Below are positions 42,490 to 61,017 of a stretch of 64,000 nucleotides of DNA, one piece after another. Every line of letters starts with the position of its first letter. Position 1 is the first letter of the stretch. This DNA is from Cristatella mucedo (lineage: Eukaryota > Bryozoa > Phylactolaemata > Cristatellidae). Position numbers and translations under genes: made by a program. The notes beneath the pieces were generated by a model. That model saw only the letters and a program-made list of their open reading frames with translations. It ran no database searches and was not told where the DNA came from. The stretch is taken from positions 124,001 to 188,000 of the forward strand of contig WPIO01000002.1 of assembly GCA_009760855.2 (NCBI GenBank), given 5' to 3'.

Positions 42490-44035
42490 ATGTCGTTAAT
42501 AATAATAACACATTTGTTAGTGTCCGCAGAGAACTTAATATCTTTCTAGGCACTTTACATTTGCTGAAAAGGAAGCATGGTCGAATGGATAGTGGTAAGA
42601 TGCTCAATGACAACAAGCATATTAATTTGGTTTGGTGTGATATTCACAGGGTCAGCATGCAAATATGGTTAGTGGCAGCATGCACATGACAGTGTCAGCA
42701 CGAATGAGCACACAAAGGACGAATCGCATGAACCGACTAAATGCTGCGATAAATAAAGGCATTTTTAGTTTTTTTAATGTGGTCAAGTCAGGGGATGTCC
42801 TGACGCAAGTAGGAAGTGAGTTCCAGGCTTTGTGAGCACACAAACTGGAGTCTCCAAAGGATTTGAGGTTCGTATGAGGTATAGGTAAACGATTAGATTC
42901 CGAAAAGCAGTTGGTACTATGCTTAGCCTGGTGGGGGAGTAGATCTAATACGCAGGGTGGAGCCTATGAATGAAGGGACTTAAAAGTAAGTGAAAGAACC
43001 TTGGAAGTCGATGTGTTGCTTCACTGGGAGCCAGCGCTGGTCGGCGAGAAGGGGCATGATGTAGCAGCTGTGATGCTCACGACAGACAAGCATAGCTGCA
43101 GAATTGTTCACCAGCTGTAAGCATCTGATTGCACAGGGTGGTAGACCAACAAGCAGTGAGTTACAGAAGGCCAGACTGAGGGATGTCACAAATGCATGGA
43201 CCAATTTAGATGTGGTATCTTTGTCTAAACAAGCCCGAATTTAAGCCATGTTATATAGCTCAGAGTAAGCTGACTTGACTGTGAAGTTGATGTGGTCGTC
43301 TAATGAAAGGTCACTTTGAAAAAGGATGCCTAGATTTCGTGCAGGTTCAACAGGAGAAATGCTGGCAGCGCCATTTTGAGCTGTAGGTTTCCCCATTTCT
43401 GAATCACACTTGGTTTGCCCATAACTAGTAACTTGGTTTTATCATCATTCAGTTTAAGAAAATTTACTGCCATCCATGTGTAGATAGATGTCATCTATAC
43501 ATGCAGCAAGGGAGTTGAGATAATTCGACATGCTGGAGGTCTGGGTGGGATCAAAGCAAAAGTACAGCTGAGTGTCATCTGCATAGAAGTGAAAGCCTGG
43601 ATTGTGCCTGGCAGTCACATTTGCTCGAGGGAGAGTATAAACTGCGAAAAGAACCGGGCCAAGCACAGAGCCCTGAGGTACCCCATTCTTCAGTGGTTTC
43701 CTCGGATGATCCTTCTCTGTTCACATCAATACTCTTTTCTGTTCACATCAATACTCTGGAGTCTCCCACTGCGATTGCAGTGCAGTACCAGTGATGTCCA
43801 GGCGCTCGAGAAGGACTTGGTGATCGATAGTATCAAAAGCTGCCGAAAGATCGAGCAAAACAAGCAGAGAGATTTTACCCGGGTCTGCATTCCTAAGAAG
43901 GTCGTGATACATCCTAAGCAATGCAGACTCTGTGGAGTGATTAGCTGCAAAACTAGACTGGAACTTACTAGCTATATGCGAAGTTTAAATACATGAGTTC
44001 AGCTGGTCTGCCACGACTCGTTCAGTGTCCTGTTG
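42490..44035 (-). mobile_element. L2-like LINE, family A, 5'-truncated copy
   Basis: Read on the minus strand from 44035: [63 protein letters not shown] (about 43545-43590), then SLDDHIN-, FCNSLLVGLPPCAIRCLQLV and LLADQRWLPVKQHIDF. It ends with the family A 3' UTR and AAT repeats at 42497-42508. It lies a few hundred bases upstream of the CHMP1 start. Confidence 0.85.
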
Positions 44036-44381
44036 AGTCCTAATCAGAATTTTCAGTCCGGCTATAAAAGCACCTAGCTACACACTTACGTCTTGAAGCA
44101 TGTTCCAGAGTTAATAATCACATATGTCATGAGCATTAATGCTCACCTTTCAGTAGCAGCCTAATTAAAATCAGTATTATGATGATTTGACCTGGTCGAT
44201 ATTATTGTGTATTGTAACTTGATACTTAATCCTATCATCACTTCAGAATCAGTGGACTGGATTGTCAGGCTCGGCTGAATTGGTCAGGTCAGTGTCTGAC
44301 CTTGCTTGTTGCCTCTTGCTCTTGTAGACTCGGGACATGATGGTTTTGTGACCTGGCAACACAACTGCTATTTGCCCATTC
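44036..44381 (+). promoter_or_regulatory. CHMP1 upstream region / 5' UTR
   Basis: The sequence just before the CHMP1 start contains 'cctcttgctcttgtag' (about 44313-44328), a good splice acceptor, so the start codon may sit in the second transcribed exon. A tiny upstream ORF (ATGATGGTTTTGTGA) precedes the start. No TATA box is evident. The extent of the 5' UTR is inferred. Confidence 0.35.
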
Positions 44382-49793
<5,412 letters not shown>

Positions 49794-51119
49794 CTCATAT
49801 CACCTGCCAGAAGAAAAAAAAAGAATTGTGCAAGCATGCCGGAGAAGATGTGAACAATGACTCGTCAACTTGGTCACAGACGATTCTGTCATGATCTGAT
49901 TGCTATCTTTTGGCATTACCTTATAATCAAGAGCTAACGGCTATTACAATATTCTTTCAATGTTACAGTCTGTTCATGATTCCCTGTGTGTGGCCTTCTG
50001 GCATTTCCAATGGTAATTTCCTTAACATCGCTCGTGGGTATGCGATGGTGAGGTGTCTGTCAGCGCCCGTGGTTCTACTACCTAAGAGGAGGGCGAGGCT
50101 AACTTCTATTTTTAAATAAAAGTGCAAAGTGCAGTGATAAGTGATAACGATTGCCGGTCTGCCCTTATCACGGGAGTGGCAAAAACGCAGGGCTGCTAAG
50201 ATATTTGGGAAATCTCCATGTGCTATAGATCAAAATGGCCCATTGACACAATCCAAGAGAACTACATTTCTTAGCATGAAATATATGGGCTTTGGGACTG
50301 CTATTGCACATTAGACTCCTGCTTTATGTGCTGGTTTCACCTGCAGCACAAAATTAATAATAGTTTAATTGTTATTGGTTGATGCGTTAGTTCTTGCAGT
50401 TGTGGTAAAAACGAATTCTCAGCGAGGTAGTTGGTGAACCGCGTTCTGTTATCAAGCACACATGAAAGAAAGGGTTCTAATTTTTCGAAAGTGACAAAGT
50501 CTTCATGGTTCAGATGCTGCTGAACTGTATTGCTTGCAGACGAATGTGAGGCACTGTCAATAAGTATTGCTGTGGTCGGCAATGACACTACTGCCAAAAG
50601 CAGGCCACACTTATCCCCCGAACATTTGTATACTGCTACGCCTAGCATGCCTTTATGATTTCACCGCGAGCCCACCTGTCACCATCCTGTACATACCGAT
50701 GTCAGAGCAGACGAAGCTCCCTCAGCCTAACCATTTAAGGAGGCCGGCGCTGATCCCTTTAGCTATACAACAAAGTCATTCCAGAACTCAACAGCATTCC
50801 AGTGTACCGTGGTGTGCCCTGATGATAAGGCAAAAACACTACAACTACAAAACAGGGTTGAGGTAAATCTAACTAACAGCGAGTAAGCAAACAAGTTGTC
50901 ATGCGGGAGCACCTGTTTGAAACGGCACCTGCAGGTGCAATAATAACATGTAGTGCAAGAGCTGCATAAGTTACCTGAAGTTCATTGTACTTCAGCCATC
51001 GGCCTACTGAACCACAGCATCAACCGAAATAGCATTCTGCTGGCAGAAAATCAGAGCAGCTACTAGCCACAACCAGCTACTACCTTGCTGCTATAGCTAC
51101 TAGCCCAAGATCCTTATGA
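49794..51119 (+). other. CHMP1 3' UTR and downstream non-coding DNA
   Basis: AATAAA at 50115-50120, followed by a GT-containing stretch, is the likely cleavage region. Beyond it no gene is visible. Confidence 0.55.
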
Positions 51120-51795
51120 TGCAATATTAATAATAGTAATAATAATACACTTGATAAAGCACCCTCAGAGAACTCAATCTCTTTCTAGGCGCTTTACATT
51201 TGCTGCAAAGTGAAACACGATTGAATGGTGAGTAATACCATGCTTGATAAACATGAATAACATGGTTAATGGCAGCATGCACAGTGTCAGCAAGCACAAG
51301 CACATAAAGAACGAATCACAGGGACCCACTAAATGCTGTCATAAATAGGTGCGTTTTTAAGTTCTTTTTAAATGTGGTCAAGTCAGGGTGATGCATGTCG
51401 GGAGAGAATTTCAGGCTTTGGGAGCATACGAACTACATGCACGGTCTCCAAAGGATTTGGGGTTTGTACGAGGTATTGGTAAACTGTTGGATTCCGAAAA
51501 GCAGGTGATACGATGCTAGGCCTGGTGGGGGAGTAGATCTGGGAGATAGGCTGGAGCCAAAGAATTAAGTGACAACAGTGAGCGACAAAACCTTGTTGCT
51601 TGACTGGTAGCCAGTGCAGGTCGGCGAGAAGTGGTGAGATGTGGCAACAGCGACACTCACGACAGACAAGCCTAGCTGCCGAGTTTTGCACCAGCTGTAA
51701 GCACCTGATTGCACGTGCCGGTAGGCCTGCAAGCAGTGGTTTTCAGAAGTCAAGACGAGATGTCACAAATGCATGGACCAACTTAGATGTGGGCT
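51120..51795 (-). mobile_element. family A LINE, 3' fragment
   Basis: The minus strand from 51795 carries text equivalent to FVTSRLD.., AYRHVQ/LAGLPARAIRCLQLV, SAARLVCRECRCCHISPLLA and DLHWLPVKQ, then the 3' UTR and AAT repeats at 51127-51148. It is 5'-truncated. Confidence 0.8.
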
Positions 51796-52389
51796 AGGAC
51801 TTCCAATTTACAAGTTGAATTTGTGCTTGCTGCCCTAGAAGCAACTGCGGTTTGCAATCTGCGTTGCTTAGGGACAAACTTGTTTACAGCTGCAACATAT
51901 TGGGAGATATGTGAAGCTTGGTTTACATGATCTAAATCCTTAATTCTGACCACCACTTTGACTAGCAAGATCGCCAACAAAATTTGGCAACGATCGTCAA
52001 AGAACATAAAAAACAGAGTTTTGAGTTACCATATGTCACTGCTACGGAGTTAACCCTATTGCTTGCTATTTGGGCAGGTAACACTTCTTTCCTTCGGTCA
52101 CATTTCTTCAAGAGAATGGGATGACCAGAAACTGAGCCCTTTTCGGACAGCTAATGTTAGCTAGTTTTCAGAATCGGCCAGACTTAGACAATGCAGGCCC
52201 TGGCTGCCATTCAGTACTGTCCATACGCTTGCAGTATGGCGAGTGCTTGAGCGCTCGACTGTCACTATTGAGTGCAAAGCAAGACTGACTTGAGCATGGG
52301 TTCATGGGAAAGAATTCATCAAAAACGAATTAGGCATGGGGAGGGGCTTCAGCATCTCCATCGAGCCGGTTAGCATGCCCCTGCCAAAA
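51796..52389. other. non-coding DNA
   Basis: No gene or known repeat is recognised. Confidence 0.4.
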
Positions 52390-52540
52390 TAATAAATACT
52401 ATTAGTAAGACGTTTATTAGGTTCCTCGAGAGAACTAAATCCCTTTTTAGGCACACGTGCTGGAGAGGAAAGTGCCTATAGAGAGATTAAGTTCTCTGAG
52501 GGCACTTTATCAAGTGAATTATTATTATTATTATTATTAA
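52390..52540. repeat. pair of LINE tails in inverted orientation (hairpin)
   Basis: A reversed family A end (52390-52455: 'gagagaactaaatcccttt', 'ttaggcac') faces a forward one (52470-52540: 'aagtgcctatagagagatta', 'ctgagggcactttatcaagt', ATT repeats), with about 15 bp between. The two arms pair imperfectly. Confidence 0.7.
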
Positions 52541-53714
52541 CCGTCAGCCAGGGCAATATTGTCAGCCCCTCTGAAATTTTGGCTACACTGCTGGTAACTA
52601 CCCACAATGCAACCAACACCAGCGATGGGTGAGCAAGAGCTCACAAGACTATAAAGGCAGCTGACGATGCCACCTCAAAATAAGTTGTTAACTTGTCGAT
52701 GCAAGTATTCAGAAATCAAAGCCAAAAGAGGATGATGACAAGTAATCACAACAAAAAACTGTTGACCGTAGCACAATAATGTGGGCCTCACGAACAAATG
52801 CAACCGACCGATCGCCACTTTTTAATACACACGTGCCTCACAGAAAAACAGAAGGGTTGTTTTACGGTCACCTTGAATTAACAGCAATCAGATATTCAGC
52901 ACATAATGTCAATAAGGTCAAAGGATGCTGCACGACGAAGCAAGTCCACTTTCAGTACCAACCTTCATCTGGACCGTAAATTATTTTAAGATCGAGCTCA
53001 GGTAAAGGTCAGTTAAAGCAAGCCAGATTTGTGATAAACGTCAAAACAACCCTCACAACGTGACGCTTGTAATCAGACCACTTAAACAATGTTTAGTGAG
53101 TTTATAGGCTAACTCACTGATACCCTAAGACACAATTTGCATTGCCAAGTAATATTAGAAGAACATGGCATGACATCAATTATGGTGCAATTGGCCAAAA
53201 ACCGTCTGTTTTGATCTCACAAACAACGCTGCACCACCTTGCCACGTAACGAACTCTTGCTTTAACTAGTAGAGATGCATTAACGGTTGGCCACGGCAAT
53301 TCTAAAGCAACCTTTATGGTGTGATAGCATCCCATTTCGCACTACCTTGGACCAGCCAATGGTTGAAGACAAGAAAGATATTGATGACCTAAGAACAAAA
53401 ATCATCGTTTCTAATATACAATGAAGCAATTAACCCTGTGTAAGGTCAGTCAGAATGCACGGGCATTATTTTCTTAGCTTATAGCCTGGCAGTTAGGTGC
53501 TAGCACTTTCATGACCAGCGTCGTGTGTTTGACTCCAGCAGACAGCCAGTAATTGATCAAAGCGATAAATAAGGTTATTGCATCGACCATTTTTAAGGCA
53601 GTCAGCATTAGCATCGAGTTATTTGAATGCTTGAGAGTTGAAAATAATTTTGTATTATAGCTTCCCATATCAGGACTTACGGGTACAGATGATACATACA
53701 GAATATCGTGTTGG
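52541..53714. other. non-coding DNA
   Basis: AT-rich sequence without a recognisable gene or repeat. Confidence 0.4.
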
Positions 53715-53862
53715 TTCGGCCTACTGGCTAAGATGCTCGCCCTTAACGACTGTGGTCAAGGTGAATGTATTTGATGAGAGGTCGTGGGCTCAAACCTCAG
53801 CATACGTGAAGCACCTGAATAGGATTAAGTTCTCTTAGGGTGCTATACAAATAATTTACATT
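53715..53862 (+). mobile_element. tRNA-derived SINE, family 1
   Basis: The head is 'ttcggcctactggctaagat', the B-box-like text 'gtcgtgggctcaaacctc' and the tail 'gaagcacctgaataggatta', 'gttctcttagggtgctatac'. It has a longer middle than the other copies. Confidence 0.72.
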
Positions 53863-54797
53863 TTACATATTACTATTTATTTTTCAAAAGCACACCGAGC
53901 TAGCTAATATAAACTTGGATAATACTTTCACACGGTTCCTCAATTCCGCGTCTATCAGCAAATGCAGTTGAATGACTTTGTTGCTACACAGATAATCGAT
54001 GCTTTTCATTGCTTTGAACCTATGTGTGGTCTTAGCTGTGCTGCACCATTTTAAACCTTGATACATGTCCAGGAAGAGCCTTAACAACTCTTCGAAAAGT
54101 AATTCTTTGAAGAGCGATCTGTGACTCGTCCAACGAATTTTTCGTGAGCTGCAGAGAAACGATGCAAAAAAGAACTACCTTCTAAAAACCCTGACCGTGT
54201 CAACAACCGGAAGCGACTTAAAAGCTGCAAAAACTGGCTATCTATCGTGTTTTGGCTGACTGCAAGCAAACTTAATATACAAAAACAGCATGCAACTTTA
54301 ATGTAAATTTCGCAATACGAATATCAACTTTTGGTATCGAGGTAAAGTAGTTCAATCAACACTGCGATTTTAATGGTTTTATAATGTGATGCAAATGTAG
54401 TTTAATCAACACTGCAATTTTTATGATATTAAACCAAGTCCCAGTGAGAACATTCTTTTGACATTGGGTGTAAGTCCCTAGTAGTCACGAGAGGAAGACC
54501 ATTAGACCGGATTAACAAGGTTGCACATTAATTGGAGGCGAACAATACATCTGGGTCTTTACTTCCCGAACTCAGTCGGGACTCACATATTCGAAAATTC
54601 AAGTGCAGCGCGACCAATGTGGCTGGTGCTGTTTTGAACGTCTGCCCTTTCTGCGCATCTAAGCATCAAACATGACTAGAAACTGAACCAACCCAATAAG
54701 AGCACAAGCCAAAAACATGCTCTAGATTCAAGTACAAAAAATCACGTCACAGGGAGCTGCTACATCGAGCTTCCGTCGCAAGTAGACGCAATCTGAG
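53863..54797. other. IMMP2L downstream region
   Basis: A short near-duplicate occurs near 54350 and 54405 ('gtttaatcaacactgcaatt' and 'gttcaatcaacactgcgatt'). No gene is recognised. Part of it is presumably the IMMP2L 3' UTR. Confidence 0.35.
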
Positions 54798-55322
54798 CTA
54801 GTTGGAACAGCCGCAAGCATTGATGCTTTCGTGACCTTTAGGCGTAACAGGCAGCGGCCTCTCGACGCCTGGGATCCGACCCCATCGACGAGGAGGCCAA
54901 ACGATCCTGTTCACCTTTCCAGTAACCAGGCCCAAATGAACGGGACCGAAAGTATTACTGTCGAGACTCGCCTGGCCGTTATCTCCTTCTAGCCATAGGT
55001 AACCAGGCGGGACAATGATGACCACGTTCTTGTAGTTCCTAGTAACGACCGTGTCGCCGGCCACACCGATTACTCTCTTGATAAGCTTCATTCGAGGATT
55101 ATTCGGCGCGGTCACGGCAACGACGTCGCCACGCTGGATGTCGTAAAGGCGAGATCCTCGTCGGCTGACGAAAACTTTGTCGGTGCCGTGGGCTCCGCTG
55201 GGATTCAGCGTTGGCTGCATAGACGTACCGTGGATTTCCGCGACGTAGCCGACCGTGTGCAACAGTGCCATGCTCACAGGCGTAACGACTAGCAGCACCT
55301 TGCCGGCATATGCAACTGCCAT
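54798..55322 (-). CDS. IMMP2L: IMMP2L-like mitochondrial inner membrane signal peptidase, single exon
   Basis: 174 codons from ATG 55322 to TAG 54798-54800 (human IMMP2L is 175 aa). An N-terminal hydrophobic segment (residues 9-21) anchors it in the inner membrane. The peptidase S26 signatures are all present: the nucleophile Ser34 in GTSMQPTLNP, the general base Lys82 in LIKRVIGVAGD, GYLWLEGDN and LDSNTFGPVHLGLV, followed by IVWPPRRWG. The family removes sorting peptides from intermembrane-space proteins (for example cytochrome c1) as part of the IMP complex. The ORF can be extended upstream only through a non-ATG (TTG) codon, so ATG 55322 is chosen; it also matches the family length. No intron interrupts it. 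It is divergent from the gene starting at 56143. Confidence 0.92.
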   Translation of the reverse strand: MAVAYAGKVLLVVTPVSMALLHTVGYVAEIHGTSMQPTLNPSGAHGTDKVFVSRRGSRLYDIQRGDVVAVTAPNNPRMKLIKRVIGVAGDTVVTRNYKNVVIIVPPGYLWLEGDNGQASLDSNTFGPVHLGLVTGKVNRIVWPPRRWGRIPGVERPLPVTPKGHESINACGCSN

Positions 55323-56142
55323 TGTAGGACCAAAATTGCATAGTGCGTCAAGGCTCAAAATTCAATGAGCTGCAATAGAACCACGGCAGTGGAGTGTTCG
55401 GCCGCATATCGGCCCTAGCACCCGGCATGCGAGAACAACAATTCAACAAAACATTAAACGTAACAAAAGAGAAGCGACAATTGAAAGTAAATGCATCGGA
55501 AAATCGAACCCAATGGCAACTGTTGCTGCGATCATGGCTACTCCATTCAATAAAACAAAAATGGAATTTCATTGCATAAATTCGCATTATGTTGCTTCGG
55601 TAGCATTCGCACCTGTCGACGAGCACAACTACCGCTGGCAGAATGCTAAACTGGGTTAGTTCCTAAATAAGTGGCAATAAGGTAGGCGCGACTTCGCAAA
55701 TAACGGTGCTGCAAGCCAGAGGCTAAAAATACAAAATTCCACTCACTCTTAAACCCCTGGATGCAGACAAAAAAGGCACGTGGCCTTAATCAAATACAAG
55801 TTGGCATTTCTCGCGGTAGTACCGGGATAACCGCAACTCACGTCTCGGCCGCACACCATCAGCATGATATTAATTGACTTGCTGTGACACAACTACAGTG
55901 TCTGATAAGTTATTGACTGCCTTATATCTTTAAAATACACAATCATTAATTTTTCTATAGTTAAAAAATTAACAGTAGCAAGTCGCACCAGACCTACGGC
56001 ATCAGTATAATTAAAGCCTCCCCTGGTTACCAGCGGATATGCTAAGGACGCCCACTTATAATAATGGCGGCGCCTAGCGCCGGCCGCGAGTAAAAGGCTT
56101 TTCTACCGAATCACCTGCTTCAATCACGTGAAATTTTTGACA
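55323..56142. promoter_or_regulatory. head-to-head intergenic region, probable shared promoter
   Basis: 820 bp separate the IMMP2L start and the start at 56143. The right end holds a GC-rich inverted repeat (GGCGCCTAGCGCCGG near 56069-56083) and an E-box CACGTG at 56125-56130, 13 bases before the ATG. No TATA box is evident. Shared regulation is an inference from the arrangement. Confidence 0.45.
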
Positions 56143-59100
56143 ATGGGTGATACAGGTAAGTTTGGTTATTAAAATTTAAATTATTTTTATTACACTCCGA
56201 CCAGAGAGCTCTGGAATTAGCCAGATCACACTTCCCAGAAGTGAACGGTTCCGACGAGCTTTCAGTGGATGCCTGGGTCCAATCTAAATAGTCGATCGCG
56301 GCGCTGTCAAAACAGTCGCACGAGGAATTAATTCTGAAATAGAGAGGTGGCAGAGTTTTAAAGCGAGTTAATCAATCTAGCTTGTAGTCGGAAGTCACAG
56401 TAATAGTTCAGGAAGCAGTGCATTTTCTTCTCCGTTGTTGGTTGTTCGGACGATAAATCGGTCTGAATGCACCCTATCTGATAACGATTATAACTTAGGT
56501 GGTACCACTTTCGTAATAAAAACTCTTGAAGATTATGGTAGTCGGATTTATGAGAAACTTATTTATTGGTGCACAGTCATCGGCAAGTGACGACCTATAG
56601 CTTGGCTTTTGCTCAACACATGACATTGCGGGAAAACTTGGTTTACATTCGACGAAAGCATCATAGGTTACAGCGTCAGTCCTTAGAAGTACTATCAGAC
56701 TTGGAAAAGCTATATTGATCCATAACTTGTAATAATTAATATCTAACTTGGGTACTTCGTTGACGACTTCAGCATTGCATGAACGGGCCCTAACAGTTCT
56801 ACAACTGAGAGGGAGTGCTAACTTTTAGCGAGAGACAAACAAATTGATTGCAACGAAATCTGCCTCGGACTATCCTCAAATATTTTGGAGATCGCCCCTT
56901 TGGTCCCAAAGCCTGGAACTCACTCCCCACTGACGTCACGATACCCCCCCCCCCGACTTGACGCATTTAAAAAGAAGCACACCTGTTTCTCACAGCATTT
57001 GCTGGGTCCCTCTGACTTTCCCGTTGCGTGCTTATACGTACTGACACTGTGCATGTGACCACCAGCCATATTTTCATGCTGACACTGTGCACGTGTCCTC
57101 TAACCATAGTATGCTTGTTGACATTGTGCATGTTACCTCTGACCATTTGATCATGCTTCTGTAGTAGAATATGTAATAGGTCCAATAAGAGATTACATTC
57201 TCTGATGGTGCTATACGATTTATTATTATTAGTAGTAGTAGTAATGACCTCATGATAAAGACTGTTCAGAGTAGGGCATATTTACTGTTCTAGATCTCTC
57301 AGCAGTATTTGACACGATTGACCATCAGATTCTTTTGGAGTATCTGTCGACAAGCATAGGTATTGCTATCAGAATGCAAAACTGGGTTAGTTCCTACATT
57401 AGTCAGACATTTTAGCGTATAGATGTAAACTGCTGTCGGTCATCTGGACCTTAAAGGAGGGGGTGGTACCATAAGGTTCGGTACAAGGCTCTCTTCTTTT
57501 CTATATCCATTTTCTCCCTCTTGCCCAAACATTGCCAAATACAGTCTCGGCTTTCATTTCTATGCCAATGACATCCAGCTCTACCTATTCTTCGACCCAT
57601 TTAATCTTTACTCCTCATCCGACCCTCACGCGACTCCTTTATTGTCTGCATTGACGAAATTCGCATTTGGGATTAGGCTTAACGATGATAAGACCAACCT
57701 AATAACTATGGAAAAACCTACTGTCAGCCTAAAGCTGGAAGACCCCACCCTCAAGATAAAGTTAATCTGAGAAACAATGTCAACAGTAGGGTATGGTTTG
57801 ACAAGCTTTTGACAGTCCAACTAGGTCATGCGTTTGTGAAAGTGTGTCTGGGCTACTTCAGTTCCATGTATTCAGGACTATCGGCCTGCATATCCTAATT
57901 TTCTGCAACCGGTCCTCAACGCAGCGGCTAGGCTGGTCTGTCGTCGACGGCATAGCTGCCACACGGCATGACTTCTATCCGAGCTTCAGTGGCTTTCTAT
58001 CGAGCACTGAGTCGCCTGCACAAGATTCCCTCTCTGGCATTTGGTCACATCTGCTGCTTGCACCTCAGCCTAACAACAATTGATCTTCTTTCTCCTTCGC
58101 TTTTGCACCATCCGGTTGACGGCTTTCTGTCGTCTCGCCGGTTCGTCGCAGTGAATAGAAATATTTTGGCCGGCGGTCCCTCAGCTCACGTGCACCAAAC
58201 ATCTGAAGTATGTTTCCAGTTTCTGTCATCAAGTACATCGACTTTGCATCATTTAAGTCTCAGCTCAAGACGCATCTGTTCTGCAGAGCTTTTCCGACAT
58301 CTGGCGAACCTGCCTTCCATCCTATGTAGTTTGCGTCCTTATCTTTGCTCAATTCAGTGCACGAGCAAATTCTATCTGATTTAACACCCTCTTTCTTATA
58401 GCGACAGAAGACCCTTGACGGCTATCACTACCGCTTGCTGGAGCATTGCTTTTGCAGACCTCACTTCCCGTGGGCCATAGCCTAGAATATTCTCTATATG
58501 TAGAATACTCTTATGTAGCTCCTTGCAGCCAGCGCCACGGCCGGCAGTTCTGCCTTCGGGCCTGTTCCGACTTGCAGAGGGTAGAAGCAGCCGGCTCTGG
58601 CCGGTGGCCAGCCGTCGAGTTACGCCTGCTTCTGCCAGCTTGCTCTGTAGCCGCGATGGCACCCGAGGTAAGGTGGTTGCTTTTCGCGACCTCGGTCCCG
58701 AGGTCGTTGGTTCGAATCCTTCGGTGGATTATCCTTTATTGCCTCTGCAAGAGAGCGGCAGTGACAACTGTAAAGGCTCTTCTGTCGCTATACAAAACGA
58801 GGCTGTTGTATAAGTTGGTATTTTTTTCTATCAGCAATGAAGTTGCTGAATGCTCCACTTGTGAGGAATTTTCTACTCATTTTGAGGTGTTTAGGAGTTT
58901 TCTCCTCCATAGATTGTGGAGTTCTGGCCTTCAGTGGTCAGACACGTGCTTTGCACTCTTTAGCCGTTTTGCAGAGGCAGCACCACACTGGTCTGGTCAG
59001 GCTCACTTTTCCTGTATTAATAATTCAGGTTTGTTTGTTTTTTGTTGCCAACGCTTCGAATTAAAAGACATACCAGGCGCTGGGCGTGTCAAACTAAAGT

Positions 59101-60534
59101 CGCTTGCTCTGATCTGCAGATGAACTCGAGAACACTCACCATTGTTGCATGTTGCTTAACAAATTTAAAGGTACTAGTATTTCAGTCATGACGTACATGG
59201 TATAGATGCATACTAGCTGCTTTCTTTGGGCTTGCTACAGGTACATCTTCAGCAGTCACAGAGCATGCATGAACCCATTTTTTTATAGCTTGTAGCAGGT
59301 GAAGGAAGGTATGTGCAACTTCGGTAAATCCACTTTTCTCTGTCGTGCAAACTTTGTGGGCTACCTCTATGAGATCAATAAGAATTGCCCTTTTACATAA
59401 GTGGAAATGAATGAGGGATTATTTCTTTGAACGAGTGTGTCAAGGAGCCTCACACTCAATTACAAAATTCGGTTAAGCACTCGAAATTCAGCCAAGCAGA
59501 AACACGATAACCTGCCTTTGCTCATAATACTTTTACGATTTCAGCCAACCATTATTATCAGATCGAGGTCCCACATTGTTTGCATGATTAAAGCAGGTTT
59601 CAAGATGTATCCACTTCTCAAAATTAGTGTCATTACATCATGTTATGCCAATTGTTATCTACAAATGGATGAGAGCTATAATCCCTTTTCGTTCAATTTG
59701 ACTCATTGCTTCTCATTGCTCTTAAAGCTAGACTTTGTAGTGGTTTTTCATAGTCTTTCAATTTATTGCAACCCACTTTACATAATTTGTCAGATGACGA
59801 GCTGGAGATTGAAGAGCAAGTAGCCGATCTCGGTGCGCCTGATGTGAAAGATGCTGCCGACGAGATAGCACATGGAGCAGCCAGTGAATCAGCCATTACG
59901 CCGATGACCCAAATGTCAATGAAATCATCGCAGCTTGAGGATGGAAGATATAGGCTCCCGAAGTTCTTGCAAAGGCAAACTGAAGCCCAATTGAAGCAGA
60001 ACGACATGTACACTATGCCCACTCTCGACTTCTCCCAGGTACTGCTGGTATATGCAAGTTATTGGTCTTGCATGTACTACACTAAGGTTGCCATGCTTAG
60101 GGCCATTGGGTTTGTACTGCAGCAATTAATCAGTAGCTGATTGGTCGTATGCAAAGAGGACGGCTGATGTGCTACCTCTAATATCTTATGCTTGACTAGT
60201 TGCTATCTGTGAATAAAAGTGTTTCGAGGTGCACTTTTTTTTGGCCATATGAACGAATATTTGATTGGGATAAGTCGGGATCCACCTGACTCTGCATGTG
60301 GTTGCTCATTAAGAAAATGACAATTAAGGCACTCAGATGTTGCACGAGACTTTTTTTTTATTTGATTGGCCACTATATTTTCGTCATAGCTAGTTGATCC
60401 TAGCTTCAGCCGGTTTCCCAGAACAGGCTAACAGGTATGTGTGCTTGTCAGATGTAATCACCATGCCCCCTCCTGTTACATTAGTGCATGGTAACTCTTT
60501 TATATTACACCACAGAATAAACATATAAATATAA

Positions 60535-60591
<57 letters not shown>

Positions 60592-60936
60592 GGCGAGACA
60601 TTATTCTAATGAGTGTTATTCGAGTACAGATACTAAAAACGGAATGGCAAATAATCATATAGGTACTTATAAAGTAATGCTTGACCTTACCTTCTGTGGT
60701 GATGCAATGTGCCATGCCATCGCCTGCTGGTGGGGCTTTGGGGCACGTTTAAAGACTTCGTCATGTTCCTCAAGTGACACAACAGCAGTGCCGTTCAAAG
60801 ATACTACAGTAGCAAATTAATGGTTTCTACAGTGGTAAACTTATGGCAACTTACCAAGAGGACGCCTTGAATTCGGATCCTCATGGACTCACTAAGACAT
60901 TACCACGTGGCCACCAGAGTGATGCCCAAGGTAAAA

Positions 60937-61017
<81 letters not shown>

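Noticed and set aside
55323-55358. N-terminal extension of IMMP2L to 55358
   Set aside because: It would begin at TTG; the first ATG at 55322 gives the normal family length.
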